64,000 nucleotides of DNA from Deltaproteobacteria bacterium (GCA_021780495.1 JAJXYO010000009.1:27656-91655), one strand, 5' to 3'; numbered from the stretch's first letter, positions 26,129 to 36,036 are shown. The notes: generated by a model not told the origin, from the sequence alone. Numbers and translations are program-made.

Positions 26129-26895
26129 TACTTCTCCTTCAGATGTTTTCCCCTGGTAAATTCCAGTAAATACGCGTATTTGAGGAACGTCCCCATGGCA
26201 CCTACAACAGCAATCAAAAACCCCTGTATACCATCATAAAATCCGCAACGGATGAAGAACCGGTACACAAAAGTGTGCACCGGACGCAAGAAATCGTACC
26301 ATGACCATTGCTTGCCGGCGTGGACATAATCAGCGGCCGACAATTTAGCGTACCGTGCCGTTCGCGCCATGTAATGCTCCAGGTCCAGGTCCTGTTCGTG
26401 AATAATGTCAACAGCAATTCGGCGTACCGCGCCCTGCGGTATGAATCGCTCGTGAACTGTGCCATTGCTCCAGACTCCACAACGGCGATTATAGAGGCGT
26501 ACCTTGAAATCAGGGTAGAGAGAGCCATGCCGAATCCATTTCCCCCAGAAACGGGTCAACCTGCGAAAGGCAAACCCGTTGCACCTCGCGAAGTCCTCCT
26601 CGGTCAGGGCCTGTATAGCGCTACGCATTTCAGGGGATACGCGCTCATCAGCATCCAGTTCCAGTACCCAGTCATGATTCGCCTGCTCCATGGCAAAGCG
26701 TTTCTGATCCTTGAAACCGGTAAATTGGTTGCTGATAACACGGGCGCCGCACTCAATGGCAATTTCAGCAGTCCTGTCATTACTGAAATCGTCAACAACC
26801 ACACGATCGTCTAACCAGTCCAGCGATGCCAGACACCCGGAAATTTTGGCAGCCTCATTCTTCGTGATGACAAATGCGGAAATCAGCGGCCGCAT
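26128..26895 (-). CDS. GT2 glycosyltransferase of the WaaE/KdtX type
   Basis: 255 residues. ISAFVITKNEAAKISGCL, VVVDDFSNDRT and VLELDADERVSPEM are typical of the WaaE/KdtX-like transferases that add glucose (or another hexose) to heptose I of the LPS inner core. The C-terminus has a hydrophobic segment (FLIAVVGAMGTFLKYAYLL). It lies one nt after waaF and one nt overlaps the next GT4 gene, so it belongs to the same transcript. Confidence 0.87.
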   Translation of the reverse strand: MRPLISAFVITKNEAAKISGCLASLDWLDDRVVVDDFSNDRTAEIAIECGARVISNQFTGFKDQKRFAMEQANHDWVLELDADERVSPEMRSAIQALTEEDFARCNGFAFRRLTRFWGKWIRHGSLYPDFKVRLYNRRCGVWSNGTVHERFIPQGAVRRIAVDIIHEQDLDLEHYMARTARYAKLSAADYVHAGKQWSWYDFLRPVHTFVYRFFIRCGFYDGIQGFLIAVVGAMGTFLKYAYLLEFTRGKHLKEK

Positions 26896-26896
26896 C

Positions 26897-28009
26897 TCAC
26901 ACTCCCGCTTCTGTAAGGATACGTTTATCCTGTTTATCAGGTGTCAGTTCTTCCGGCACTCGTTTGGAAAGCAGCAACGTCAATGCATCGATAACAGCAG
27001 ATTCTGAAATCTCGTCAATACAACGCGGCCTTCCGCTGAGAGAAGGTTCACACTCGGTAAACGGCCGTTGACGGCAAGGGGAACAAGGGAAGCCGGAGTA
27101 AACTATGCGGCTGTTTACCCCCCATGGTCCAAAGCGTACCGGGGAGGTGGGGCCGAAGACCGCAACCAGCGGGATTCCGGCAGCCGCCGCAAGATGCATG
27201 ACACCACTGTCGTTTCCAACAAACGCAACGGAACGCGCCAGCACTGCCATAGTCACCCGCAGACTGCAGGCACCTGCCAGGTTCAACGTACCTTCAGGGA
27301 AAAGCCCGGACACCGCGCGGGCCAATTCAAGATCGCGGGCGCCGCCAAGAACCACCGCAGTAAGTCCGTACAGCTCCTTAGCGGCATGGGCCACAGCAGC
27401 AAATCTTTCCAAGGGCCAGCTTTTTACACCTGACGAAGCAAAAGGGTGGATCGCCAGAAAGTCACGCCCGCTTCCCATCAGCAAGCGGGCCTCGCAATCC
27501 TCGGCAGGCTCGATCCACGCCTCAAGGTGGTCATCAGCCGGTTTTATGCCATCTGCCCGCAGAACATCGAGAAAATTGATAACTTCGTGGCAATCAAGCT
27601 GGTAGGGGACACGTTTCGTTAAAAGAAAGCCCCGGCCTTCCGTATTAAAACCGATCCGTCGCCGGGCGCCGCTGAGTAATGCCATGACAGCACTGGAAAA
27701 AGATCGTTTCAGCACGTATACCGTATCGAATTTACGGCGGCGCAATTCCCGAACAAAATCCAGCCGCGACTTCAGTGTTTTGTGAGTACCACGACTATCG
27801 GCATGGATGGTAACCGGATCCCAGTACAGCAATTCGTCGACATACGGGATGCCTTTGACAACCTCAGCGGAACCTGGTGCCACAACCCAGGTAATCCAGG
27901 CCTCTGGCCTGGCGTGCCGGAGGTTACGCAGGAAGGGAACCGTCAAGATTGTATCCCCTATAAAACGATACCGGAGAACAAGGATTTTCTGCTGTACGGG
28001 GCTACTCAC
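26897..28009 (-). CDS. waaF: Lipopolysaccharide heptosyltransferase II
   Basis: 370 residues of GT9: ILVLRYRFIGDTILTVPFLRN, HPFASSGVKSWPLERFA, GNDSGVMHLAAAAGIPLVAVFGPT. WaaF adds the second L-glycero-D-manno-heptose to the inner core at the cytoplasmic face of the inner membrane. A short charged C-terminal extension (about 345-370) is unusual but harmless-looking. Start overlaps the Trm112-like gene by eight nt. Assignment to WaaF rather than WaaC or a WaaQ-like enzyme is likely from motif similarity and position next to lpxK/waaA. Confidence 0.82.
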   Translation of the reverse strand: MSSPVQQKILVLRYRFIGDTILTVPFLRNLRHARPEAWITWVVAPGSAEVVKGIPYVDELLYWDPVTIHADSRGTHKTLKSRLDFVRELRRRKFDTVYVLKRSFSSAVMALLSGARRRIGFNTEGRGFLLTKRVPYQLDCHEVINFLDVLRADGIKPADDHLEAWIEPAEDCEARLLMGSGRDFLAIHPFASSGVKSWPLERFAAVAHAAKELYGLTAVVLGGARDLELARAVSGLFPEGTLNLAGACSLRVTMAVLARSVAFVGNDSGVMHLAAAAGIPLVAVFGPTSPVRFGPWGVNSRIVYSGFPCSPCRQRPFTECEPSLSGRPRCIDEISESAVIDALTLLLSKRVPEELTPDKQDKRILTEAGV

Positions 28010-28175
28010 CGGACGGCTCTGATTCGTCGCTCACCAGCAGTATCGGAATGCCATCCCGAATCGGGAATTCCATTCCACAGGAGAGACAGCGTAAACTTTG
28101 TGTGCTGTGAGCTGTTTCGAGAGTACCGTTGCAAACGGGGCATGCAAGTATGTCCAACAAATCTTTCGAGATCAT
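28002..28175 (-). CDS. Trm112-family zinc-ribbon protein (YcaR-like)
   Basis: 57 residues from the ATG at 28175: MISKDLLDILACPVCNGTLE then LRCLSCGMEFPIRDGIPILL. Two CxxC pairs form a zinc ribbon; the family includes Trm112 and E. coli YcaR. Position between lpxK and waaF matches the E. coli order msbA-lpxK-ycaR-kdsB. Function in bacteria is unsettled. A TTG at 28184 is a weaker start. Confidence 0.88.
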   Translation of the reverse strand: MISKDLLDILACPVCNGTLETAHSTQSLRCLSCGMEFPIRDGIPILLVSDESEPSGE

Positions 28176-28222
28176 AACGTCCAATCAGAGATAAAAATTT
28201 ATTGATAATGCCATATCCTGGA

Positions 28223-29326
28223 TTATTTTTGAAGCAATTTCAGCAGCGCCGCTGCCAGCGGCGCGGGGTCATCCAGCGCCAGTTCCAAACGGGCAATCAG
28301 TATTTTTTCGCTGAGGCTGCCTGATAGATGCTTCAGCTTTACACCGTCTTTTTCGGTTGTTATAATACTATCAGCTCCGGAGGTCTGCATGGCAGATGAG
28401 ATTTCTGCAATTTGAAACTCCGTATACGCCGCATGATCGGGGAAACTGATAATTGCGACAACATTCAGACCGAGAGTTCTGAGTCCGTCAAAAAAGTACT
28501 GTGGCTCTGCAATGCCGGCAAAGGCCAAGAATGTCCGGCCCTTCAAGGCAGAAAACGGCAACCAGACATCTTCTGCAAATGGTCGGACGGCACATAATTG
28601 ATGTCTGGCGTAACAGACCATCTTACCCGGCACAGTTAACGATGATCGCAGGGTATCCGGGCAGCGGGTGTACATAACCAGGTCCGTACGACCGATGCCA
28701 GTTTCGGGTTCGCGCAACAGACCGGCCGGCAACGTCCACCCATTCCCGTAGGGGCACCTGTAGTCCAGCAGGAGAATATCAAGGTCCCGGTGCAGACGCA
28801 GATGCTGAAACCCGTCGTCCAATATAAAGATATCGGGAGAAAGTTGATCGATGGCCAACATCCCCGCTTCGTAACGATCAGCACCGATGACTACCATCAG
28901 GCCCGGATTTGTCCGGGCCAGCAGAAATGGTTCGTCACCGCACTGTTCTGGCTCGAGCAGGACGGTAACACCGTCCGAGACAATGGACACATTCCCTTCG
29001 AGAGAGCCACCATAGCCGCGTGACAGGACGGCCACGTTCAGCCCTCGTGCCATGAGAAACCGTGCAATGTAGGCGGTCGCCGGAGTCTTGCCGGTACCTC
29101 CAACCGTTATGTTACCGATTGAAATTACGGGGCGGGGAAGCCGCTTTGTTGTGAATAACCCGGAGCGGTAAAATTCAGCCCTCGTATACTGGATGACGGC
29201 GTAGATGAGGGAAAAGGGGATCAGAAGCAGCACAAGCAGCCTGTCCGGCATGCGCTTACGGGTACCGTTCGCTACAGCGCGCCAGTAGGCGGCAAAAGAT
29301 GTGTTCGTATTCTGAATCACTGACAT
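28223..29326 (-). CDS. lpxK: Tetraacyldisaccharide 4'-kinase
   Basis: 367 residues. LpxK phosphorylates the 4' position of the lipid A disaccharide using ATP at the inner membrane. One N-terminal membrane anchor (LLVLLLIPFSLIYAVI), then the P-loop SIGNITVGGTGKTP, and the DDGFQHLRLHRDLDI motif with catalytic Asp/His. Overlaps waaA by ten nt. Length slightly above the usual 325-345. Confidence 0.95.
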   Translation of the reverse strand: MSVIQNTNTSFAAYWRAVANGTRKRMPDRLLVLLLIPFSLIYAVIQYTRAEFYRSGLFTTKRLPRPVISIGNITVGGTGKTPATAYIARFLMARGLNVAVLSRGYGGSLEGNVSIVSDGVTVLLEPEQCGDEPFLLARTNPGLMVVIGADRYEAGMLAIDQLSPDIFILDDGFQHLRLHRDLDILLLDYRCPYGNGWTLPAGLLREPETGIGRTDLVMYTRCPDTLRSSLTVPGKMVCYARHQLCAVRPFAEDVWLPFSALKGRTFLAFAGIAEPQYFFDGLRTLGLNVVAIISFPDHAAYTEFQIAEISSAMQTSGADSIITTEKDGVKLKHLSGSLSEKILIARLELALDDPAPLAAALLKLLQK

Positions 29327-30690
29327 CCGCTCGGTTTGATTGCAGCGTGCATATCCTTCTCGTTTTCCTGAGCTGAACCTACCCTGTCGGTGCTGCCTTT
29401 CAAGTAGCTGTCAATGATGTTCATGTGCCGCTCGGTTGAGCCGCCCTGGTCCCGCATCATTTTCAACCCGTTCTGACCAAGCACCTTCCTCAGTTCGGTG
29501 CTGGAAATCAGGGCTTGAAAGGTTTCGGATAGCTCGTCCGGATTGTCAATCCGTATCCCTGCTCCATACTGCAAGACAAGGGCTGTAATTTCGCGGAAGT
29601 TTGTCGTATATGGGCCAAACACGCTTGCAACCCCCAAAGATGCCGGTTCCAACAGGTTGTGGCCTCCGGTCGGCACCAGGCTCCCACCGACAAAAACCAC
29701 ATCAGAGGAAGCGTATACCCCCATTAATTCACCAACAACATCAACAAGCAGCACGTCTCCTGCGCAAAACAGTTCTGTGTCCCTACCATGGATGGTGCTA
29801 TAGCGCCGGTATGGCAATCCTTCCCGCTCCAGCAACCCGGCAACATTATCTCCCCGTTCAGGGTGGCGTGGCGCAAGCACGAGCAACAGCTTGCTACTTG
29901 TGCATGTCAGCAGCCCCCGATACGCCTTGAGAACATACTCTTCCTCGCCGGGATGAGTACTCCCGGCGCAGATAACCGTCAGGTTGTCAGGGATAGCATA
30001 TCGTTTTCTCAGCGCATTCTTTTCATCGTCAGTGACCCAGCCGAACGGAATATCATATTTGAGATTACCGGCAACCACCGCACGGTCCAGTGGTGCGCCG
30101 ATAGCAATAATCCGTTCACGGTCGATATCGGTTTGCATGCACAGTTTTGAAAAACACCGGAGCGCAGGACCGAAAAACCAGCTGAATTGCAGATACCTCT
30201 TAAAAGAGCGGTCTGATATGCGGCCATTGGCCAGAATGACCGGAATGTTACGGAGTGACGCTTCTCGGGTAAAATTGGGCCAGATCTCGGTTTCCATAAT
30301 AATAATCAGACAGGGCTTGATCGTGTCCAACGAAAGACGAACAGCGGGCAGAAAGTCGAACGGAAAGTAGATGCACAGATCCTTTTCAGGAAACGCTGAT
30401 GCAATTCCGCGACCTGTTTCGGTGGTATTTGACACGGCAATGGCATGATCAGGATAGCGCTTGCGAAGGGCCTTAAGTAACGGGCGAGCGGCGATAGACT
30501 CCCCCACCGAAACGGCATGCAACCAGATCACCGGGCGATTGCAAATTGCAGCCCGTTCTTTTCCGGAAACAAGGCCAAAGCGCTGTGCGAAGGCTGGCGC
30601 CCGGCCTCGGCTGACGGAGCGGTAGAGGTGGTACACCATAACCGGGAAAAGCAGAACAATTGAAAGCAGGTTATAGATTAGATAGAACAT
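29317..30690 (-). CDS. waaA: 3-deoxy-D-manno-octulosonic acid transferase
   Basis: 457 residues from the ATG at 30690 (MFYLIYNLLSIVLLFPVMVYHL, an N-terminal membrane anchor). GT30 enzyme that transfers Kdo to lipid IVA. Motifs: WLHAVSVGES, ETEIWPNF, AGSTHPGEEEYVL, GGSLVPTGGHNLLEPA. The frame extends to 30732 within the phosphatase gene but the anchor sequence marks the start. The C-terminus has an extra 30 residues of charged sequence (about 425-457). A mono- or bifunctional Kdo transfer cannot be told from sequence. Confidence 0.95.
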   Translation of the reverse strand: MFYLIYNLLSIVLLFPVMVYHLYRSVSRGRAPAFAQRFGLVSGKERAAICNRPVIWLHAVSVGESIAARPLLKALRKRYPDHAIAVSNTTETGRGIASAFPEKDLCIYFPFDFLPAVRLSLDTIKPCLIIIMETEIWPNFTREASLRNIPVILANGRISDRSFKRYLQFSWFFGPALRCFSKLCMQTDIDRERIIAIGAPLDRAVVAGNLKYDIPFGWVTDDEKNALRKRYAIPDNLTVICAGSTHPGEEEYVLKAYRGLLTCTSSKLLLVLAPRHPERGDNVAGLLEREGLPYRRYSTIHGRDTELFCAGDVLLVDVVGELMGVYASSDVVFVGGSLVPTGGHNLLEPASLGVASVFGPYTTNFREITALVLQYGAGIRIDNPDELSETFQALISSTELRKVLGQNGLKMMRDQGGSTERHMNIIDSYLKGSTDRVGSAQENEKDMHAAIKPSGCQ

Positions 30691-31384
30691 GCCGGTTTCC
30701 GGTTTTCGGCGAAAGGTTGTCTGGCTGATCAAGGCCCAGGCAGTAATAAAGTGCTATTGCAGTCAGATAAACCATTCCCCAGGCCCACAGATTGTCACTC
30801 AGAAAATGCCCGCCCTGGGTAATCCGGGCTATGCTCATGAGAACGCCAAAGGCCAGCCCGCCTATCAGCCAGAGCCTTGCGAGCCGCTTGTTATTGCGGC
30901 GATAGATAAAAAACGGCGACATCATATAGAACGCTGCCGACGCATGACCAGATGGAAAAGAGCGGCCTTTGCCGGCCTCTCCTCTTTGCCACGGCTGGAG
31001 AAACTGCTTCTGCCCGCCAAATTGGACAATTTCCCGTGGGCGTGGCCGCCCCCAATGATCTTTGAATACGGCATTGACCAGCAAGCCGGGACCAAGCGCC
31101 AGCAGAAGCACCAAAAAAGCCCCTGAGCGCCGCCAATGACGCAGGCCGGGGCGACAAAACGAAACCGCACAGGCCACCAATCCAAAGGCAGCAAGGGCAA
31201 ATGCAGGAAACCTGACCATGCGGTAAAGCAACTGCCAAGGCTGGAGATAACCAATCGGCCACTTCCCCCCCAGGCAGAAGGGCGCTGAGACCGCCAGGTC
31301 TGCTCCGGACCATGCGATAAGAAGGGTGGAAACCACCAGAAAAGCTAACACCACTGCCGGCTCCACCCACCGTTTAGTCTTCAT
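30671..31384 (-). CDS. PAP2-family membrane phosphatase (possible lipid A phosphatase)
   Basis: 237 residues from the ATG at 31384 (GAGAAGG upstream, overlapping the acyltransferase stop as ATGA). Five or six membrane helices and the three PAP2 signature motifs: KDHWGRPRP, FPSGHAS and SIARITQGGHFLSD, with the catalytic histidines intact. Location between lpxL and waaA suggests it removes a phosphate from lipid A (LpxE/LpxF-like) or recycles undecaprenyl pyrophosphate. Substrate unproven. Confidence 0.88.
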   Translation of the reverse strand: MKTKRWVEPAVVLAFLVVSTLLIAWSGADLAVSAPFCLGGKWPIGYLQPWQLLYRMVRFPAFALAAFGLVACAVSFCRPGLRHWRRSGAFLVLLLALGPGLLVNAVFKDHWGRPRPREIVQFGGQKQFLQPWQRGEAGKGRSFPSGHASAAFYMMSPFFIYRRNNKRLARLWLIGGLAFGVLMSIARITQGGHFLSDNLWAWGMVYLTAIALYYCLGLDQPDNLSPKTGNRHVLSNL

Positions 31385-32298
31385 TGAACCTTCTCTCCGG
31401 CCCGTTTCCAGCGTCTGTGCACCCAGTACCAATCGGTGGGGTGATCAATAATAAAATGTTCGAAATATTCGGAGTAGTGCTGAACATCGGCCGCCATCCC
31501 CTCGTCCGTATCGATCAATTCAAAGCGGCAGGGAGGATAGACCGTGATGATGTGCCTCCCCGCTTCCCTGTGGGGGAATATCGGTAAAATGACGACGCCC
31601 GTTTTGCGGGCCATAACCACTGGTGCCTTGGAAGACCAGGCCGTACGTCCCAAAAAAGATACCATTGCGCCTTCTTCCGGAAATACCGCCTGATCGACCA
31701 GCAAGCCGATGATGCCATTTTTGCGGATAACCGAGATCATGTTACGCATGGCATTGTCTTTGTAAATGATCCGGTTCTGATAACGGTTTCTCATCTTTTC
31801 TACCATGGCATTGAGGTACGGGTTATCCTGCCGCCGGGCAACCACTGACATGGGTGCGTTGAATACATGACTGAAACCTAAGGCCGCCAGTTCCCAGTTG
31901 CCACAATGACCTGTTAATAAAATAATGCCCTTGCCCTGTGCTCTGGCAGCCTCGTAATGTTCCCGGCCCCGAATCTCGATGCTGTTGAGCAGATTTTCAC
32001 CTTTGCCTTGATACAACCGGCAGGTTTCCACCAGAGACGTGCCGATATTGCGAAACACTTCGCGGGCGATCTCTTCGGGTGTCTGCAGGTCACAGGTCCA
32101 ATCCGGGCTCAGCTGCATATGGCGGAGTGACTGGCGAATGTTGTCTATCGCCACCCTGCGCCGGCCAGGCAGCAAACGGAACATGACCTGTCCGGCAAGT
32201 CGTCCGGCCTTGGGTACGAAATTCTCGGGAATTGATGAAACTGCCAGTGTGAAGAGGTAGAACAGGGCTGCATGAACTTTCCAGAGCAGTTGCTTCAT
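31381..32298 (-). CDS. lpxL: Lipid A late acyltransferase (LpxL/HtrB family)
   Basis: 305 residues. The catalytic HxxxxE motif is seen in LLTGHCGNWELAALG (about 127-141), after one N-terminal hydrophobic segment. LpxL-type enzymes add a secondary acyl chain to Kdo2-lipid IVA or, before Kdo, to its precursors. A single copy is found here, so specificity (laurate, myristate or other) is open. Overlaps msbA by four nt. Confidence 0.92.
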   Translation of the reverse strand: MKQLLWKVHAALFYLFTLAVSSIPENFVPKAGRLAGQVMFRLLPGRRRVAIDNIRQSLRHMQLSPDWTCDLQTPEEIAREVFRNIGTSLVETCRLYQGKGENLLNSIEIRGREHYEAARAQGKGIILLTGHCGNWELAALGFSHVFNAPMSVVARRQDNPYLNAMVEKMRNRYQNRIIYKDNAMRNMISVIRKNGIIGLLVDQAVFPEEGAMVSFLGRTAWSSKAPVVMARKTGVVILPIFPHREAGRHIITVYPPCRFELIDTDEGMAADVQHYSEYFEHFIIDHPTDWYWVHRRWKRAGEKVQ

Positions 32299-34043
32299 TG
32301 TTTGTCGATCGAACCCGCAACGTCACGATCGCTGAACTGAAGGGAATGTAATCTGTTGTAGAGACCTTCGTTCTTCAGCAGATCGTTATGGGAACCGCTT
32401 TCCACGATGTGACCATTTTCAAGTACGACTATCTGGTCAGCATGCAGCACGGTAGAGAGCCGGTGTGCAATCACGAAGGTTGTCCGGTTGATCATCAGGT
32501 TATCAAGCGCCTTCTGCACCATCTTTTCACTTTCGGTATCCAGAGCGCTGGTAGCTTCGTCGAGAATCAAAATCGGAGCATTCTTGATGAGAGCCCTGGC
32601 AATGCAGATCCGTTGGCGTTGGCCTCCGGATAGGCGTACGCCACGGTCACCTATGATCGTATTGTAGCCATCCGGCATTTGAGTGATGAACTCATGAGCG
32701 TAGGCTGTCATGGCTGATTGCTGAACCTCTGCATCGCTGGCGTCAGAATTGCCATAACGGATATTATTGGCAATGGTATCATTAAATAGAATCGTTTCCT
32801 GATCTACAAGGGCAATCTGATCAACAAGAGTTTTTTTGGTGACACTGCGTATGTCGTGGCCATCAATCAATATGGCGCCTTCGCTGACCTCATAAAATCG
32901 GGGGATCAGCGACACCAAGGTGGTCTTACCACCGCCTGACGGGCCCACCAGAGCGATTATCTGATTGCGTCCAGCTCGCAGTGAAACATTCCTCAAAACA
33001 TATTCATCATTGTACCGGAAAGACACATCCCGCATCTCCACGACACCTTGACAGGCATCCAGCGGAACCGCATTTGGAGCATCAACAATTTCCGGGCGCT
33101 TGTCGATGATTTCAAAGACCCGTATGGCTGCACCAAGTGATGTTTGAACCGTGTTATAGGCTCCATTGAGGCTTTTCAGTGGCTTGTAAACCAATATCAT
33201 GGCGGTAATAAATGAGAAGAATTCAGCTGCGCTCATGGTTCCCTTCATAACCATGCTCCCGCCGGACCATATCACAGCCGCAATACCGATTGAGGTGATC
33301 ATCTCGGTTATCGGCGCAGAAATGCTGGCGTATTTTATACTCTTGCGCACCAAATCATAATATTCCAAGCTCACTTTCTGGAAACGTTCTTCTGAACGAT
33401 CTTCAAGGCCGAAAGCCTTTATGACCTTTATTCCGGAAAACGTTTCCTGAAGGTGGGAGGATAAATCAGCCATTTTGAGTTGGCCCTGATTTGCAAGACG
33501 TTTGATTCGCCTTCCAATTACCTGAGCAGGATAGGCCGTCAGCGGTATCGCGACAAATGCGATCAGCGCCAGCATCCAGTTGCGGTAAAACAACACCCCC
33601 AGCAGTGATAATGCCGAGATGCCGTCGCGGAATATGTTGGTAACCACATTGGCAATCCCGCTTTGCATCCCCCCGACATCGTTTAACACGCGGGACATCA
33701 TTCCGCCGGTGGCATTTGTATTGTAATATTGAAGATCCAGCCTGATGCTGTTGTTATATATTTCGTTGCGGATATCGACTACAGCCAGTTCTCCGGCAGT
33801 ACGCAGATAGTAATCATTGAGAAATCGGCAGGTGGACCTGATCGTAAAAAGCACAATTACCCCGATTGGCAAGAGCACAAAGATCGTCAGATCGTGAGTA
33901 GCAAATATTTTTTTGAGTAGCGGTTCTACCAGATATGCAAAAGCTCCGTCCATAGCTCCTGTTGTGCCGGATGCCAAGACTGCAATTACAATCCGCCACC
34001 AGTAAGGACGGCTGTAATGAATTATACGGCCTAACGTGCTCAT
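32295..34043 (-). CDS. msbA: Lipid A export ABC transporter
   Basis: 582 residues, a half-transporter with six membrane helices (about 15-315) fused to an ATPase: Walker A GPSGGGKTT, Q-loop DQETILFND, signature LSGGQRQR, Walker B ILILDEATSALD, H-loop IAHRLST. MsbA flips core-lipid A across the inner membrane. The gene lies between lpxB and lpxL, the setting expected of MsbA rather than a drug exporter. Confidence 0.94.
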   Translation of the reverse strand: MSTLGRIIHYSRPYWWRIVIAVLASGTTGAMDGAFAYLVEPLLKKIFATHDLTIFVLLPIGVIVLFTIRSTCRFLNDYYLRTAGELAVVDIRNEIYNNSIRLDLQYYNTNATGGMMSRVLNDVGGMQSGIANVVTNIFRDGISALSLLGVLFYRNWMLALIAFVAIPLTAYPAQVIGRRIKRLANQGQLKMADLSSHLQETFSGIKVIKAFGLEDRSEERFQKVSLEYYDLVRKSIKYASISAPITEMITSIGIAAVIWSGGSMVMKGTMSAAEFFSFITAMILVYKPLKSLNGAYNTVQTSLGAAIRVFEIIDKRPEIVDAPNAVPLDACQGVVEMRDVSFRYNDEYVLRNVSLRAGRNQIIALVGPSGGGKTTLVSLIPRFYEVSEGAILIDGHDIRSVTKKTLVDQIALVDQETILFNDTIANNIRYGNSDASDAEVQQSAMTAYAHEFITQMPDGYNTIIGDRGVRLSGGQRQRICIARALIKNAPILILDEATSALDTESEKMVQKALDNLMINRTTFVIAHRLSTVLHADQIVVLENGHIVESGSHNDLLKNEGLYNRLHSLQFSDRDVAGSIDKQ

Positions 34044-35236
34044 ATCTCTCTCCGTTGTCTAACCAACTGATCTGCCAACATTGCTACGTTTCGTGACGCC
34101 CCGCCGCCACCAAGCTTTCCTTGAATGGCTGCAAGTTTTTGTCTCATGGCGGCTTCGTAGCCGGGGTCTTCGAGAATCGTCCTGATCTCAGCCGCTATTT
34201 TTTCGGGATCGGCATTGTCTTGAAGCAACTCCCGAACGATTGCCTCTCCTGCGACTATGTTACATAAACCGACATGCTCGACACGTACCAGCCTTTTGGC
34301 CACCTGATAGGTTACAGGGGCGAGCTTGTAGATTATGACCATCGGTGTACCGATGAGGGCGATCTCCAGAGTGACCGTACCGGATACCGATATTATGGCA
34401 TCGCAGGCCCTGATAAGATCATGAATCCTTTGACGTGTAATTATTGGTGTCAATCCGGTGCGTTTTAGATGTGGAAGGATATCATCTTCTCTCAATGTTG
34501 ATGCCAATGGCAGGACAAATTGCAGGCCGGGAATTCGTTGTTGCAGCAATTCTGCCGCAGCAAGGATGTCCGGCAGGATACGCTCTATCTCACTTCTGCG
34601 GCTTCCGGGAAACAGGCCGATAATTTTTCCGGATGGATCGAGACCGAAGCTTGCAGCTGCGTCTTCTCGCCGCATGTTCACATGCACAAGATCCAGCAAG
34701 GGGTGGCCAACAAAACTGACCGGAACACCGGCCTTCTCATACAGCGGGACCTCAAAGGGAAAGATGACTGCCATCCGATTGACCGTTGCGGCAATGGTTT
34801 TGAGACGTCCCGCCTTCCAGGCCCAGACCTTGGGACTGATATAATACAGCACCTTCACCCCGGCTTTTTTTGCCACTTTTGCCAGACGAAGGTTAAAACC
34901 GGGATAGTCTATGAGGATCAGCAGATCGGGGGGGTCTTTTAACAAAAGTTCTTTCAGCTTGAAAAAGGCAGACGATATAACCGCAAAATGCTTAAGGACC
35001 TCGACCAGCCCCATCACAGCCATATCAGCCGAATCCACTAAGGTCAGAACTCCCGCCTTGCGCATCCGGTTACCACCAATACCGAAGAATTTCAGCTCCG
35101 GGTTCAACAAAAGTGCTTCACGAACCAGATCTGCACCGTAGATATCACCGGAAGCTTCTCCGGCAACAATCATGACACGTCGAGAAAGTAAAGTGTCACG
35201 TGGTGGTGTATATATGCCACCACAACCCAGAATCAT
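34040..35236 (-). CDS. lpxB: Lipid-A-disaccharide synthase
   Basis: 398 residues from the ATG at 35236 that overlaps the lpxA stop (ATGA); the conserved body begins at MIVAGEASGDIYG (ATG at 35173), which is an alternative start. GT19 enzyme that joins UDP-diacylglucosamine and lipid X. Signatures are AGEASGD, IDYPGFNLRLA, YYISPKVWAWK, GLFPGSRRSEI and SVSGTVTLEIAL. Peripheral membrane protein. Confidence 0.95.
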   Translation of the reverse strand: MILGCGGIYTPPRDTLLSRRVMIVAGEASGDIYGADLVREALLLNPELKFFGIGGNRMRKAGVLTLVDSADMAVMGLVEVLKHFAVISSAFFKLKELLLKDPPDLLILIDYPGFNLRLAKVAKKAGVKVLYYISPKVWAWKAGRLKTIAATVNRMAVIFPFEVPLYEKAGVPVSFVGHPLLDLVHVNMRREDAAASFGLDPSGKIIGLFPGSRRSEIERILPDILAAAELLQQRIPGLQFVLPLASTLREDDILPHLKRTGLTPIITRQRIHDLIRACDAIISVSGTVTLEIALIGTPMVIIYKLAPVTYQVAKRLVRVEHVGLCNIVAGEAIVRELLQDNADPEKIAAEIRTILEDPGYEAAMRQKLAAIQGKLGGGGASRNVAMLADQLVRQRREI

Positions 35237-36012
35237 CCGCGACAAATGCCTCGTTCCGACCGTTCTATGAAGGCGAGCAGGTACTCGACTTCAGGGCAAT
35301 CTACAACATCTGATCTGACCCTGGAAATCGCCTCCGGCAGTTTCAGACCAGCCATAAAGAGGGTTTTGTATGCCTTTTTCAGTTTCAAAATAGTTTCGTC
35401 GGAAAAACCGCGCCGTTTGAGCCCGACAAGGTTGAGACCACGCAATTTTACATCGCGCTTGGATTGCGTTGTGATCATGTAGGGGGGGATATCAAGAGTG
35501 ACCAGTGTACCGCCCCCCACCATCGCATAAGCACCAATTGTCGCAAACTGGTGAATTGCCACCAAACCTCCCAGAATGACGTTGTCCTCAATAGTGACAT
35601 GTCCTGCCAGTGTAGCCACGTTAGCCATGACCACACCGTTGCCGATGCGGCAATCATGAGCAACATGTGAGTAAGCCATAAACAGATTGCCGCTGCCGAC
35701 CACCGTCTCGCCGTTACCGGTGACCGTGCCGCGATGAATCGTGGCAAATTCTCGTACCATGTTGTTGTTGCCAATACGGGTCCAGCACTTTTCGCCACGA
35801 TATTTCAGGTCCTGCGGAGCGGCGCCGACTGATGACTGAGCAAAGAGCTGGTTATTTTCCCCGATGCTGGTCCAGTCGCCAATCACGGCATGGGCGCCGA
35901 TTATGCTGCCCGCACCGATAATGACTTCTTTTCCGATGATCGCATAAGGGCCTACTTCTACTCCGGCAGCCAACTCGGCGCTAGGATCGATTATTGCTGT
36001 AGAGTGAATCAT
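35233..36012 (-). CDS. lpxA: UDP-N-acetylglucosamine acyltransferase
   Basis: 259 residues, left-handed beta-helix with hexapeptide repeats followed by a C-terminal helical domain. First committed step of lipid A synthesis: moves a 3-hydroxyacyl chain from ACP to UDP-GlcNAc. The catalytic histidine lies in YSHVAHDCRIGN, and GLNLVGLKRRGFS is a family signature. GGGAG ahead of the ATG. Confidence 0.96.
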   Translation of the reverse strand: MIHSTAIIDPSAELAAGVEVGPYAIIGKEVIIGAGSIIGAHAVIGDWTSIGENNQLFAQSSVGAAPQDLKYRGEKCWTRIGNNNMVREFATIHRGTVTGNGETVVGSGNLFMAYSHVAHDCRIGNGVVMANVATLAGHVTIEDNVILGGLVAIHQFATIGAYAMVGGGTLVTLDIPPYMITTQSKRDVKLRGLNLVGLKRRGFSDETILKLKKAYKTLFMAGLKLPEAISRVRSDVVDCPEVEYLLAFIERSERGICRG

Positions 36013-36036
36013 AAATGAGCTTCTCCCTGATCTCTG

